64,000 bases of DNA from Ignavibacterium sp037440165 (GTDB lineage: Bacteria > Bacteroidota > Ignavibacteria > Ignavibacteriales > Ignavibacteriaceae), in contig NZ_JBBIUQ010000013.1 of NCBI RefSeq assembly GCF_037440165.1, forward strand, positions 1-64,000, read 5' to 3'. Positions 54,203 to 63,660 of this stretch are shown here, piece by piece (within the stretch, counting starts at the first letter, position 1; each line of letters begins with the position of its first letter). The position numbers were made by a program, and so were the translations under genes. Under the pieces are notes generated by a model. That model had not been told where the DNA came from. It saw only the letters and a list, made by a program, of their open reading frames with translations, and did no database searches.

Positions 54203-54529
54203 TTGGAAGTGGATAAACCAGAATTGAAATTTGATTCTTTTACTGAAGAACAATTAAAAGATAAACTCTACGAGTATCGAAGTTTGATTGATCAGATTGA
54301 TCACGAGTTAAAGAAGAATCTCTCTGCTCGTGTTGAGTTGATTGAAGCTGTTGCAGAAATAAAGAGAATTCTCGGATCTTCAACATTCGATGCAAAAAGG
54401 GAAGAGGAAATTTTTAATCGGATTTCACAGAATCTGAAAGGTAATAAACTTCATTATATTCAGAATGTATTTGAAAGAATAATTGACGAATCACGCTCAC
54501 TCCAAAGAAAAATTCTCGGAAGAAAATAA
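54203..54529 (+). CDS. Chorismate mutase, AroQ-type
   Basis: A 108-residue all-helical protein matching the AroQ fold: the first helix LYEYRSLIDQIDHELKKNLSARVEL has the Arg and Leu-Leu-xx-R pattern, and KREEEIFNRIS and ERIIDESRSLQRKIL cover the remaining helices. It converts chorismate to prephenate. The TTG start is 17 bp after tsaD. At 108 aa it is a stand-alone domain. The other aromatic pathway genes are outside the window. Confidence 0.82.
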   Translation: MEVDKPELKFDSFTEEQLKDKLYEYRSLIDQIDHELKKNLSARVELIEAVAEIKRILGSSTFDAKREEEIFNRISQNLKGNKLHYIQNVFERIIDESRSLQRKILGRK

Positions 54530-54536
54530 ACTCTGA

Positions 54537-55565
54537 ATGGCAAAACAAAATTCCAACATATTAACAGGTAAGCAGTGGCTTTTAGTATTTATTGTGTTCT
54601 TTTTTTTGATTATAAGTGGTTACTATATCTTCAACTCACCATTAAATTATAAACTCGATAAACCGTTATTGTTTGAAATAAAAAGCGGTGAATCATTTCA
54701 ATCAGTTGCCGACAGATTAAACAAACTGGGAATTGTTCCAAATAAAAATCTCTTCAGAGCTGCTGGCTTTATTTACGGTGCCGAAACAAAAATCAAATCT
54801 GCAAGATTTAAGATTGATAATGGGTTGAGTTATCTTGATTTAATTGGTTTGCTGATAAATGGTCCGGCAGATTATCTTCGTTCAATCAGAGTTAATGATG
54901 GTCAAACCATTAAATGGTTAGCTGGAAAAGTAAGACGGGACTTAAGAATGGACTCTACAGATTTTTATAAAAAAGCTCACGACAGAGATTTTATTAAATC
55001 ATTAGGACTTGATGTTCCATCACTCGAGGGATATTTATTCTCACAATCATATCAGATATATGAACGATCCGATCCAGAAGATGTTCTTACAATTTTTTAT
55101 AATGCTCTAAAAGAATTCTGGACTGATTCACTTCAAAAACGAGCTGACAGTTTAAAGCTTTCAAAACATCAGATTCTCACACTTGCATCAATAATTAAAG
55201 GTGAAACAAATGATGTTGAGGAGATGCCTAGAATCTCCGGAGTTTATCACAATCGTTTGAGAATCGGAATGAAACTGCAGGCAGATCCAACAGTTCAGTA
55301 CCTGATGAGAGATGGATGGAAAAGACTAAACTATAAGGATCTTCAGATTGATTCTCCTTACAACACTTATAAATATTTTGGCCTTCCACCGGCACCAATA
55401 AACAATCCCGGTGCGAATGCAATCATTGCTGCTTTGTATCCGGAAAAACATAATTATCTGTTTTTTGTTGCAGATGGAGCGGGAAAACATAAATTTGCAA
55501 AAAGTTATTCAGAACATCTGAGAAATGTAAGAGAATACAGAAAATGGTTAAGTCAGCAAAAATAA
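54537..55565 (+). CDS. mltG: Endolytic transglycosylase MltG
   Basis: Cleaves nascent peptidoglycan strands and sets glycan length. One membrane helix (14-30), a LysM-like segment (LFEIKSGESFQSVADRLNKLG) and the YceG catalytic domain with ASIIKGETN (the conserved Glu) and NRLRIGMKLQADPTVQY, then the loop PPAPINNPG. The length is 342 aa. Its 3' end overlaps the next gene by 22 bp. Confidence 0.93.
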   Translation: MAKQNSNILTGKQWLLVFIVFFFLIISGYYIFNSPLNYKLDKPLLFEIKSGESFQSVADRLNKLGIVPNKNLFRAAGFIYGAETKIKSARFKIDNGLSYLDLIGLLINGPADYLRSIRVNDGQTIKWLAGKVRRDLRMDSTDFYKKAHDRDFIKSLGLDVPSLEGYLFSQSYQIYERSDPEDVLTIFYNALKEFWTDSLQKRADSLKLSKHQILTLASIIKGETNDVEEMPRISGVYHNRLRIGMKLQADPTVQYLMRDGWKRLNYKDLQIDSPYNTYKYFGLPPAPINNPGANAIIAALYPEKHNYLFFVADGAGKHKFAKSYSEHLRNVREYRKWLSQQK

Positions 55566-57217
55566 TTTTTGTAATAGCTTCAATGCTTTTTCTATTCATC
55601 AGTTGTGCAAATCAACTTCCTCCGGGCGGCGGTGATGGTGATACAACACCACCTGAAATTATTTATTCATTCCCTGAAGATGGAACAACTAATTTTAAAG
55701 AAAATTATTTTGAAGTTGAGTTTTCTGAATATGTTGACAAGCGAAGTTTCAGGGAAGCAATATTCATCTCTCCAGCAATTGAAGGTGAAATAGAAATTGA
55801 TTGGACCGGAAGAACTGCGAATGTAAGCTTTCCAAAAGGATTAAAACCTAATCTTACTTATGTTGTTAACATTGGAACTGATGTTGTTGACCTGAATAAT
55901 CGTAACAGAATGGCTTCAACTTTTACTTTAACCTTTTCAACTGGAAATGAAATTGACAGAAGAAAAATTTCAGGTAAAGTTTTTAATAAAGATGCTGATG
56001 GAACATTGATTTTTGCTTATATGATGAAAGATGATACTACGGATTATTTACTTTCTAAACCCGATTATCTTTCTCAGGTTGGGAAAGATGGAACTTTCGT
56101 TTTGAATGGATTGGCCTCCTCACAATACAGAATTTTTGCTGTAAAAGATCAATTTAAAGACTTAATATTTCAATCAGACCAGGATATGATTGGAATTCCT
56201 TATCAGGATGTTTTTCTTTCTAAAGATGATTCCGTTTTTTCAGATTTGAATTTTTTTCTATTCAAAGCAGACACTGTTAAACCAAGATTGCTTGAAGCAT
56301 TGATGACTGATGAAAGACATCTTATCGCAAAATTTTCTGAGGAAATTGATTCCACTGCTGTTAACATTGATAACTTCAGAATTGTTGATTCAACTTCTAA
56401 TCTCATATCAAACATTCTCTATGCTTACAAAGGTTCAGGGAAAAAAGAAGAAATTGTTTTAGTTCCTGAAGAAAAACTAAATCCATCAGAACAATTATAT
56501 CTTTTAGCAGATAAAATGATTGACCTTTCAAAAAATGAGACTGATTCAGATAAAGTTTCTATTTTAATTTCAGACAGACCAGACACAATTTCGTTAAAGA
56601 TCATCAAGACTGAGCCGGTTCAATATTCAAAAGTTGATTTTATGAATGCGGTAATATTTATTTATTTTGATGATGCATTCGTGAAAGGAAAAATTATTAA
56701 CGCAATTCAATTCACCGATTCAATAGGTAATAGAGTTCCGTTCGATATTTCTTTCCCTGACGATGCAACTTTATTGATTAAACCGCTAATTAATCTTAAA
56801 GCTGATTATGGATATATGATCAAACTTGATCTTAATTATTTTGAAGATGCAAATGGAAATAAAACAGATTCAGTTTATCAAATGAAATTTTCCACAATCA
56901 GCGGACTTGAATTTACCGGAGTTAGCGGAAAAGTTTCTTCTGCTGATAGTAATCTTGTTCTTGTTCTTGAAAGTAACAGCAAACCTGAAAAGAAATTTTT
57001 TATAAAATCAGATACCAACCTGAACTTTTCTTTTGAACGAATCGAAGCAGGTGCTTATACACTTTGGGCTTTTGTTGATAAGAATAATGATAGAAAATTT
57101 GATTATGGTTGGTTTAATCCATTCAGATTTTCCGAAAAATTTTATATTTATCCGGAAGTATTGAATTTAAGACCACGGTGGAGTTTAACTGATTTGCTTT
57201 TTAAAATTGAAAAGTAG
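55544..57217 (+). CDS. Ig-like domain (Big_5) lipoprotein
   Basis: A 557-residue lipoprotein with lipobox FISC (Cys21) followed by PPGGGDGDTTPPEI. The TTPPEIIYSFPEDGTTNF segment and FSEYVDKRSF are typical of the Big_5 Ig-like domain of Bacteroidota lipoproteins; a second such domain lies near 350-450 and a further beta-sandwich at the C-terminus (LWAFVDKNNDRKFDYG). Function unknown, outer membrane location inferred. Start overlaps mltG by 22 bp, in a run of cell-envelope genes. Confidence 0.82.
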   Translation: MVKSAKIIFVIASMLFLFISCANQLPPGGGDGDTTPPEIIYSFPEDGTTNFKENYFEVEFSEYVDKRSFREAIFISPAIEGEIEIDWTGRTANVSFPKGLKPNLTYVVNIGTDVVDLNNRNRMASTFTLTFSTGNEIDRRKISGKVFNKDADGTLIFAYMMKDDTTDYLLSKPDYLSQVGKDGTFVLNGLASSQYRIFAVKDQFKDLIFQSDQDMIGIPYQDVFLSKDDSVFSDLNFFLFKADTVKPRLLEALMTDERHLIAKFSEEIDSTAVNIDNFRIVDSTSNLISNILYAYKGSGKKEEIVLVPEEKLNPSEQLYLLADKMIDLSKNETDSDKVSILISDRPDTISLKIIKTEPVQYSKVDFMNAVIFIYFDDAFVKGKIINAIQFTDSIGNRVPFDISFPDDATLLIKPLINLKADYGYMIKLDLNYFEDANGNKTDSVYQMKFSTISGLEFTGVSGKVSSADSNLVLVLESNSKPEKKFFIKSDTNLNFSFERIEAGAYTLWAFVDKNNDRKFDYGWFNPFRFSEKFYIYPEVLNLRPRWSLTDLLFKIEK

Positions 57218-57219
57218 CA

Positions 57220-58461
57220 TCAATTCTTTTTATAAATCACTTCTCCATTTTTTATTGTCATACAATTAAGATTTCTTCCAACGCTGTAGATAATATCTGA
57301 ATATTCTTTAGTATCGAAAACAGAGAAGTCAGCTTTCTTGCCAATCTCAATCGAACCAACAGCTTCATTTCTGAGTAATGATTTAGCTGCATTAATTGTA
57401 ACAGCATTAATAATTTCTTCCACTTTCATTTTCATTTCTATAGCCGCAAGCTGCATTATCAGATGCAAATTAAGTATATGAGATGAGCCCGGATTAAAAT
57501 CAGTTGATAATGCAACAATCGCTCCTGAATCAATAAGTTTTCGTGCAGGCGCAAATTGATAGTTCAGGAAAAATGAAACGCCGGGCAATAAAACACAAAC
57601 AACATCAGTATTTGAAAGTTTGCTGATATCTGATTCTTTTAACACTTCAAGATGATCAACACTTATTGCATTATGTTTTAATGCAACATCAAGTCCTCCG
57701 ATGTTATTGAATTGCTCTGTATGAAGTTTGATCTTGAATCCATAAGAAGAAGCGGCAGTGAAAATTCTGTCAATTTCATCAGCAGAGAATGCTGTAGTTT
57801 CACAGAATGCATCACAAAATTCAGCAAGATTATTTTTAGCTATATGCGGAATCATCTTCTCATTTAATAAATCAATAAATGCATCGTGATTTTCCTTAAA
57901 TTCTTTAGGATAAGTATGTGCTCCTAAAAATGTCGGGACAATATCGATAGGGTAGATTTCATTTAGAATTTTTATAGCGTGAAGCAGTTTAATTTCATTC
58001 TCGAAATCGAGTCCATAACCGCTTTTTATTTCTAAAGCAGTTATACCTTGTGAAATAAATTCATCAATCCTTGGTTTAATTAATTCTACGAGTTCTGTTA
58101 AAGAAGTTTGTCTCACAGCATTTACAGTCTTAATAATTCCACCACCTCTTTCAGCAATTTCTGCATAGTGAATTCCATCAAGTTTCATCTTAAATTCGTC
58201 TGCTCTTGAACCGGCAAATGCAGTATGAGTATGACATTCAACTAATCCGGGTAAAACTATTTTATTCTTTATATCGAATACTTCAAACTTAGAAGTGTTA
58301 TTTATGCTGTGATTTGGGATGATATCTTTAATTAAATCATCTTCTACAATAATTGAGTGCGATGTTAATACTTCAAGCTGAGATTGTTCACTTCCTTGTT
58401 TGAAATTTTTTCCATTTGTATTGCAGGTAATAATTTGCTCAGCATTTGTGAGAAGTTTCAT
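57220..58461 (-). CDS. hutI: Imidazolonepropionase
   Basis: Third enzyme of histidine breakdown, hydrolysing imidazolone propionate. An amidohydrolase-type barrel with VECHTHTAFAGSRADEF (metal His pair), KSGYGLDFENE, KLHTEQFNN and STDFNPGSS (metal Asp). The length of 413 aa is normal. No other hut gene is nearby. Its stop is 2 bp from the convergent lipoprotein gene stop, and its start directly abuts the SPOR lipoprotein stop. Confidence 0.95.
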   Translation of the reverse strand: MKLLTNAEQIITCNTNGKNFKQGSEQSQLEVLTSHSIIVEDDLIKDIIPNHSINNTSKFEVFDIKNKIVLPGLVECHTHTAFAGSRADEFKMKLDGIHYAEIAERGGGIIKTVNAVRQTSLTELVELIKPRIDEFISQGITALEIKSGYGLDFENEIKLLHAIKILNEIYPIDIVPTFLGAHTYPKEFKENHDAFIDLLNEKMIPHIAKNNLAEFCDAFCETTAFSADEIDRIFTAASSYGFKIKLHTEQFNNIGGLDVALKHNAISVDHLEVLKESDISKLSNTDVVCVLLPGVSFFLNYQFAPARKLIDSGAIVALSTDFNPGSSHILNLHLIMQLAAIEMKMKVEEIINAVTINAAKSLLRNEAVGSIEIGKKADFSVFDTKEYSDIIYSVGRNLNCMTIKNGEVIYKKN

Positions 58462-59022
58462 TTATTGCTCAAACAGATTAATTGTACTTTTAACTACTTT
58501 TGAATCGGAATAACCGAGCTGATTAAGTTTAAATCGTAGTGAATTTGCTTCATCAGAAGATTTAAAATCACCCATCAAAATTTTATAGAATGGAGGTTCA
58601 AAAACAGAATAGATTTCATTTACACCTTTAATGGTTTTCAATTCTTCCATCATTTTATTTGATTCATCGAGGTCATCTGTTGCAAGAACCTGAACTCTGA
58701 AGCCATTTGCTGTTCCGATTATTTTTTTTGTTTTGGTTATCGGATTTTCTTTTAAATCATACTGATACCAAACATCATTTTTGGATTTATCAAAATCAAT
58801 TTTCTTCTCAGGCAATTTAATTTCGGTTCTAAATGGGGAAATGTCGAAAGTTTCGTCAAACTTTACATCACTTTTATTCAAAGAAATTTCCTTCTTTTCA
58901 TCATCCGGAGATCTTTTTTCTTCATATCGAACAGTTGGTTTTGCACTGCAATTTGTAAGTATAATAAAAGATAATATTATAGATGTTGCATAAACCAATT
59001 TAAGAGTTAACTTCATAATCAC
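58462..59022 (-). CDS. SPOR-domain lipoprotein
   Basis: A signal with lipobox LTNC (Cys25) is followed by a disordered charged linker (EEKRSPDDEKKEISL) and a C-terminal SPOR domain (GFRVQVLATDDLDESNKMMEELK, then FYKILMGDFKSSDEANSL). SPOR domains bind denuded glycan strands at division sites or elsewhere in the peptidoglycan. The length of 186 aa is typical. It is upstream of hutI on the minus strand with no gap. The start may be the second Met (MKLTLKL). Confidence 0.85.
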   Translation of the reverse strand: MIMKLTLKLVYATSIILSFIILTNCSAKPTVRYEEKRSPDDEKKEISLNKSDVKFDETFDISPFRTEIKLPEKKIDFDKSKNDVWYQYDLKENPITKTKKIIGTANGFRVQVLATDDLDESNKMMEELKTIKGVNEIYSVFEPPFYKILMGDFKSSDEANSLRFKLNQLGYSDSKVVKSTINLFEQ

Positions 59023-59066
59023 CTCGATAAGCTTTTATTTGAGCAAAACATCTTAATAGCAAAATT

Positions 59067-59098
59067 TTTGAGAAAGAATGCATCTTTGTGTAAATTTG
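59067..59098 (+). promoter_or_regulatory. Bacteroidota-type promoter of glgA
   Basis: TTTG (59067-59070), 20 nt, then TAAATTTG (59091-59098) is an exact match to TTTG-N19-21-TAnnTTTG. The predicted start near 59105 gives a 20-nt leader to the glgA ATG. Confidence 0.7.
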
Positions 59099-59124
59099 TG
59101 TAACAATTTTAAAGAATTTTTTAT

Positions 59125-60621
59125 ATGGCAACAAGAAGACTGAGAATTTTATTCGTATCATCAGAAGTAGTACCATTTGTAAAAACAGGTGGTTTGGCTG
59201 ACGTTTCTTCTGCATTACCTAAAAAACTTACAGAACTTGGTCACGAAGTACGAATTCTGCTTCCTAAATATGGCGCAGTTGATGAAAGAAAATTTAAGAT
59301 TCATGACATAGTAAGATTAAAAGACATTAATGTTAAAGTTGGTGATAAAGAAGTAATCTTTTCGTTAAAATCATGTTTTTTACCAGGAATCAGAACGAGA
59401 GTTCAGATTTACTTTCTGGATAATCAGGAATATTTTGGCAGCAGAAACAGTCTCTACATCGATCCGATCACAGGGAAAGATTATCCGGACAATGATGAAA
59501 GATTTATAATACTTAACCGCGCTGTAATAGAATTAATTTTAAGACTTGGTTGGTATCCTGATATTATTCACCTGAACGACTGGCAATGTGGTTTAGCTCC
59601 TGCTTATATTAAATCTGCATTCAAAGATCAGGAAGGATTTGATAAACTAAAAACTTTATTTACGATTCATAACTTAGCATATCAGGGAGTTTTTCCTCCA
59701 TCTGTTTTTAAGAAAACCAGTTTACCCGATGATTTGAATTCTGATAAAAAAGGAATTCTTCACAAAGGTAAATTGAATTTCATGAAATCAGGTTTGTTGT
59801 TTTCCGATGTAATAAACACCGTAAGTGAAACTTATGCAAAAGAAATCAGTACCAAAGAAGAATTTGGAGAAGGATTAAAAGATGTTCTTTCAAAAAGAAA
59901 AGATAAACTTTTCGGAATTGTAAATGGAATTGATACAAACATTTGGCATCCTGAAAATGATAAACTGATACCTGTCAGATATTCGATTAAAAATCTTGAA
60001 AAGAAAGTTGAGAATAAAAAACATCTTCTGGAAAGATTCGGATTGCCATTCGATGAAAAAGTTCCGGTAATTTCTGTAATCAGCAGATTGTATGATGCAA
60101 AAGGAATTGACCTAATCCAAAAAGCATTTCCGGAATTGATGAAGATGAATCTGCAATTTATACTTTTAGGAACAGGAGATTATAAATATCACTCATTCTT
60201 TAATAAGATGGCAATAAAATATCCGAAGAAATTTTCCTGCTATCTCGGATTTAGTGATGAGCTTGCACATCTTATTGAAGCAGGTGCAGATATGTTTCTG
60301 ATGCCATCAAAATATGAACCTTGCGGGTTGAACCAAATGTACAGTCAGGTTTATGGAACTTTACCTATTGTACGCGAAACAGGAGGTCTTGCAGATACAG
60401 TTAAAAGATTTGACGAAAAAACTGGAGAAGGTACAGGCTTTATGTTCAAAAAGTATGATGCAAAAGATATGTTGGCTGAAATAAAAAGAGCTTTAAAGAT
60501 TTTCGACGATCAGAAGTTGTGGCAAAAAATTCAGAAAGCCGGAATGAAAGAAGATTTCAGCTGGGACCGTTCAGCAAAAAGTTATGTTGAACTTTACAAA
60601 AAAATTCTCTCCGAAGATTAA
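59125..60621 (+). CDS. glgA: Glycogen synthase (ADP-glucose)
   Basis: Elongates alpha-1,4-glucan from ADP-glucose. GT5 with KTGGLAD at 20-26 (the ADP-glucose site lysine) and the C-terminal PSKYEPCGLNQMYSQVYGTLP and VRETGGLADTV blocks. The length (498 aa) is normal, with the starch-synthase-type catalytic domain at the N-terminus. It begins a plus-strand run with gmhB-like and lipoprotein genes; the glg branching and pyrophosphorylase genes are elsewhere. The promoter above is the best in the window. Confidence 0.96.
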   Translation: MATRRLRILFVSSEVVPFVKTGGLADVSSALPKKLTELGHEVRILLPKYGAVDERKFKIHDIVRLKDINVKVGDKEVIFSLKSCFLPGIRTRVQIYFLDNQEYFGSRNSLYIDPITGKDYPDNDERFIILNRAVIELILRLGWYPDIIHLNDWQCGLAPAYIKSAFKDQEGFDKLKTLFTIHNLAYQGVFPPSVFKKTSLPDDLNSDKKGILHKGKLNFMKSGLLFSDVINTVSETYAKEISTKEEFGEGLKDVLSKRKDKLFGIVNGIDTNIWHPENDKLIPVRYSIKNLEKKVENKKHLLERFGLPFDEKVPVISVISRLYDAKGIDLIQKAFPELMKMNLQFILLGTGDYKYHSFFNKMAIKYPKKFSCYLGFSDELAHLIEAGADMFLMPSKYEPCGLNQMYSQVYGTLPIVRETGGLADTVKRFDEKTGEGTGFMFKKYDAKDMLAEIKRALKIFDDQKLWQKIQKAGMKEDFSWDRSAKSYVELYKKILSED

Positions 60622-60624
60622 GAA

Positions 60625-61212
60625 TTGGAATTGAACAAAGCAATTTTTCTTGATCGTGATGGAACACTTAATGAAGATCCTGGTTACCTTGGTGATCCTG
60701 AACAGGTTATTTTACTTCCAACAGTTGGTGAAGCATTAAGCATTCTAAAAAATAAATACAACTTTTTACTCATTGTTGTATCAAATCAGTCAGGAGTTGC
60801 CCGCGGATTAATTACTGAAGATGATGTTAAAAAAGTTAACAGTAAATTAAATGAACTGCTTTCAAAGTATAATGTTAGAATTGATGAATTTTACTATTGC
60901 ACTGCTCATCCTGAATTTAGCTCAGCAGATGAATGTGTTTGCAGAAAACCCTCACCAAAAATGATTTTAGATGCTTCGGAGAAATTCAATATTGATTTAT
61001 CGAAAAGTTACCTTATAGGTGATAACATTTCAGATATCGAATCAGCTGCTAACGCGGGATGTAAATCGATACTGGTTAAATCCGGTTATGGAGTGGAAAC
61101 TATTAATATGTTGCAAAAGCAAAATAAATTTCCCAGCTTTGTTGCCGAAAATTTAATGGATGCTGTTAATTTTGTAATTAAAGATATATCTGGAGAAAAA
61201 ATTGGTGCATAA
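60625..61212 (+). CDS. gmhB: D-glycero-D-manno-heptose 1,7-bisphosphate phosphatase-like (HAD)
   Basis: HAD-IIIA phosphatase with IFLDRDGTLNED (nucleophile and acid Asp), VVSNQSGVARG (Thr/Ser motif), the zinc loop CTAHPEF and CVCRKPSP (Cys-x2-His, then CxC) and LIGDNISDIESAANAG. The zinc site identifies GmhB, a step in ADP-heptose synthesis. Together with the heptosyltransferase at 13160 it supports heptose LPS. Start is TTG after a 3-bp gap from glgA; another TTG follows 6 bp later. The length is 195 aa. Confidence 0.87.
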   Translation: MELNKAIFLDRDGTLNEDPGYLGDPEQVILLPTVGEALSILKNKYNFLLIVVSNQSGVARGLITEDDVKKVNSKLNELLSKYNVRIDEFYYCTAHPEFSSADECVCRKPSPKMILDASEKFNIDLSKSYLIGDNISDIESAANAGCKSILVKSGYGVETINMLQKQNKFPSFVAENLMDAVNFVIKDISGEKIGA

Positions 61213-62389
61213 AATAATTCTGTTTTTCTTGTTTACTTCTTTTTCAATGTTCTTGGTAACTTCTTGCAGTGATTCACCAACTGATTTAGGTTCTGACTTA
61301 CTGAATCCGGATTTAATTGGTGTAGTCACATTTGATTCACAGAAGGATTCTGCATTTCAATCAAGTTTTTCATTTAAAAAAGTAATTCCACTTGGAGGAG
61401 CTTCAAGAATACTAATTGGTAAAGCAGATAATTTAACTGCCAACGCTTTATTCGTTTTTACATTTATTATTTCTGATTCACTTAAACAATTGGTCAGAAA
61501 CGATAGTCTTAATGTGCTTTCTGCAAAAGTTGAATTAACTCCGGAATATGTTTTCGGTGATTCAAATGCAACATTCGATTATACGGTTCATAAAATAAAT
61601 TCAAGTTGGGTTTCTTCAACTTTCACAGCAGATTCTTTCCAAAGTTCTGGGTTTAGTTATGAACCTCTTGATTTGAGTTCAAATAAAGTTGAAAGTGATT
61701 CTCTATATTCCTTTAGTATTGATGCTAATTTGGTTAAAGACTGGTTAAGAAATCAGGTTGATACTTCACTTGCACAAAATAATGGAATAGTCATTTTACC
61801 AACTGCAGCTACTAACAAAATTGTGGGCTTCGTTGCATTCAATCCGGAAATTTCCAACGATACAAAAGTGAAAGCTGTTGTTCAGAGAGTTGGAACAACT
61901 CGTCAGGATACACTCACTGCATTCGTCCTCTCTGATGTTCATGTGATTATCGGAGAAAATACTGTTACACCAGACAGAATGATAATTCAAGCCGGTGTAG
62001 TCAGTAACTCATATTTATATTTTGATTTGAGTAAGATTCCAGATAAAGCTGTGATAAATTATGCAAAGCTAAGTGTGGAATTGGATTCCGTTAATTCTAA
62101 ATTTGGCAGTGGATTTACAAATTCACTACAAGCATTTCTCGTAACCAATTCGGATTCATTAAAAGTAGATGAGAACACTTCTGAATCACTTTTCAGAAAC
62201 GGTAAAAAATATGAAGGAAATCTTTCAGCATTTGTGCGTTATTGGCTTAATCAAAAGGATAATCAGGGAATTATAATTAAAGCAGGTAATGAATTTGCAG
62301 GAGTTGAAAAATTTGTTTTGAAAGGAAGCAGCTATCCAGTTTATGAAGAACGTCCCAAACTTGAAATCGTTTATACTGTGAGAAAGTAA
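61202..62389 (+). CDS. Surface lipoprotein, DUF4270-like
   Basis: A 395-aa lipoprotein with lipobox VTSC (Cys22), then a beta-rich body with two similar halves, each with a helical Asp/Ser segment: VKDWLRNQVDTSLAQNNGIVIL and VRYWLNQKDNQGIII. The VxxWLNQ...NNGIxI motif and the DxxPTDLGSDLLNPD start resemble the DUF4270/DNRLRE lipoproteins. In Bacteroidota a DUF4270 gene is commonly linked to glgA, as seen here. Start (TTG) overlaps gmhB by 11 bp. Function unknown. Confidence 0.7.
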   Translation: MVHKIILFFLFTSFSMFLVTSCSDSPTDLGSDLLNPDLIGVVTFDSQKDSAFQSSFSFKKVIPLGGASRILIGKADNLTANALFVFTFIISDSLKQLVRNDSLNVLSAKVELTPEYVFGDSNATFDYTVHKINSSWVSSTFTADSFQSSGFSYEPLDLSSNKVESDSLYSFSIDANLVKDWLRNQVDTSLAQNNGIVILPTAATNKIVGFVAFNPEISNDTKVKAVVQRVGTTRQDTLTAFVLSDVHVIIGENTVTPDRMIIQAGVVSNSYLYFDLSKIPDKAVINYAKLSVELDSVNSKFGSGFTNSLQAFLVTNSDSLKVDENTSESLFRNGKKYEGNLSAFVRYWLNQKDNQGIIIKAGNEFAGVEKFVLKGSSYPVYEERPKLEIVYTVRK

Positions 62390-62390
62390 A

Positions 62391-63632
62391 ATGAAATTTT
62401 ATATTCTATTTATATCCATCGCTTTATCATATTCAATTCATTCTCAAAGCAGTTCTCCATATACAAGATATGGAGTTGGTGACTTAAGATATTCCTTCTC
62501 CACAAGACAGCAGGGAATGGGACAGCTTGGAGTTTCTCTTCTCGATAAAGCTCACATATCAACAACTAATCCAGCAAGCTGGTCTGATTTTAACAGAACC
62601 AGAATTGAATTCAGCTTAACTTATAATGGTGTAGCTATCTCAGATAATAAAAGCAGTTATTACACCGCAGAAACAGAATTTGAAGGATTTACTTTTGGTT
62701 TTCCGGTTAGTTCAGAGTATGGAATTGGAATAGCGATGGGATTAATTCCGTATTCGAGAATTAGTTATCAGTCAGTTCAGAATTTTCAGAGTTCAGATAC
62801 ACTCATTTCTGATTATTCAATTTCTTATGAAGGTAAAGGCGGTCTGTCAAAGTTATTTATTGGATCATCTTATCGGTTACCATTTGAATTTTCCCTCGGT
62901 GCATCATTAGATTATTATTTCGGCAATCTTAATTATTATTCAAAGCTTACATTTCAGAATGATAATAATTACACTGCTGATTATAATTTGTCATATAGAC
63001 CAACAGGTTTCGGAGCTACTTTTGGTTTTATTTCTTCAAATCTTGGAAAGGTTGTCAAAACAGATTTAATTTCTGATTTAAGAATAGGCGGTTCTCTTAA
63101 TTTAATTTCAAAACTTGATACAGATACAATTTTAACTACCACTTCGTCTATTTTGGTGGACACAATTGCTCAATCCAGAACAAAGATGGAGTTGCCTTTA
63201 AGAATAAATTTTGGGCTCAGTCTTATTCTTGGCAAAAATTATTTGGTCACTTTTGATTATACATCGCAGAATTTTAGTGATTTTAAAATCGCCGACAGAA
63301 ATAGTGCTAACCTTAGAAACTCTTTTAAGTTTAGCACGGGATTTGAATTTATACCAACACAACAGTTGGGGATGACTTTCTGGGAACGAGTTAACTGGCG
63401 GCTTGGTTTAAGTTATGAACAAACTCCATATTATTTTAAGAATACGGGAATTGACCAATACAGCATTTATGCAGGAACTACTTTTCCACTTGGAATTGAT
63501 AACTCAATTGATCTGGCTGTTCAGTATTCTTTACGCGGAACTTCGGAAAATAACTTGTTCAAAGAAAATTTTATTAAATTAAATTTGGGAATCAGTTTTG
63601 GAGAACTCTGGTTCATCAGATTTGATAAATAG
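62391..63632 (+). CDS. Outer-membrane beta-barrel protein
   Basis: A signal peptide (to about residue 19, HSQ) precedes a 390-residue barrel whose N-terminus (YTRYGVGDLRYSFSTRQQGMGQLGVSL and NPASWSDF, both cut here) resembles the FadL/PorV-like barrels that line the T9SS and lipid transport proteins of the group. The strands repeat with aromatic ends (FGELWFIRF). It starts 1 bp after the lipoprotein stop, suggesting the two are partners at the outer membrane. The substrate is unknown. Confidence 0.75.
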   Translation: MKFYILFISIALSYSIHSQSSSPYTRYGVGDLRYSFSTRQQGMGQLGVSLLDKAHISTTNPASWSDFNRTRIEFSLTYNGVAISDNKSSYYTAETEFEGFTFGFPVSSEYGIGIAMGLIPYSRISYQSVQNFQSSDTLISDYSISYEGKGGLSKLFIGSSYRLPFEFSLGASLDYYFGNLNYYSKLTFQNDNNYTADYNLSYRPTGFGATFGFISSNLGKVVKTDLISDLRIGGSLNLISKLDTDTILTTTSSILVDTIAQSRTKMELPLRINFGLSLILGKNYLVTFDYTSQNFSDFKIADRNSANLRNSFKFSTGFEFIPTQQLGMTFWERVNWRLGLSYEQTPYYFKNTGIDQYSIYAGTTFPLGIDNSIDLAVQYSLRGTSENNLFKENFIKLNLGISFGELWFIRFDK

Positions 63633-63660
63633 TAAGTTAAATAATTTAAGGAATAATAAA

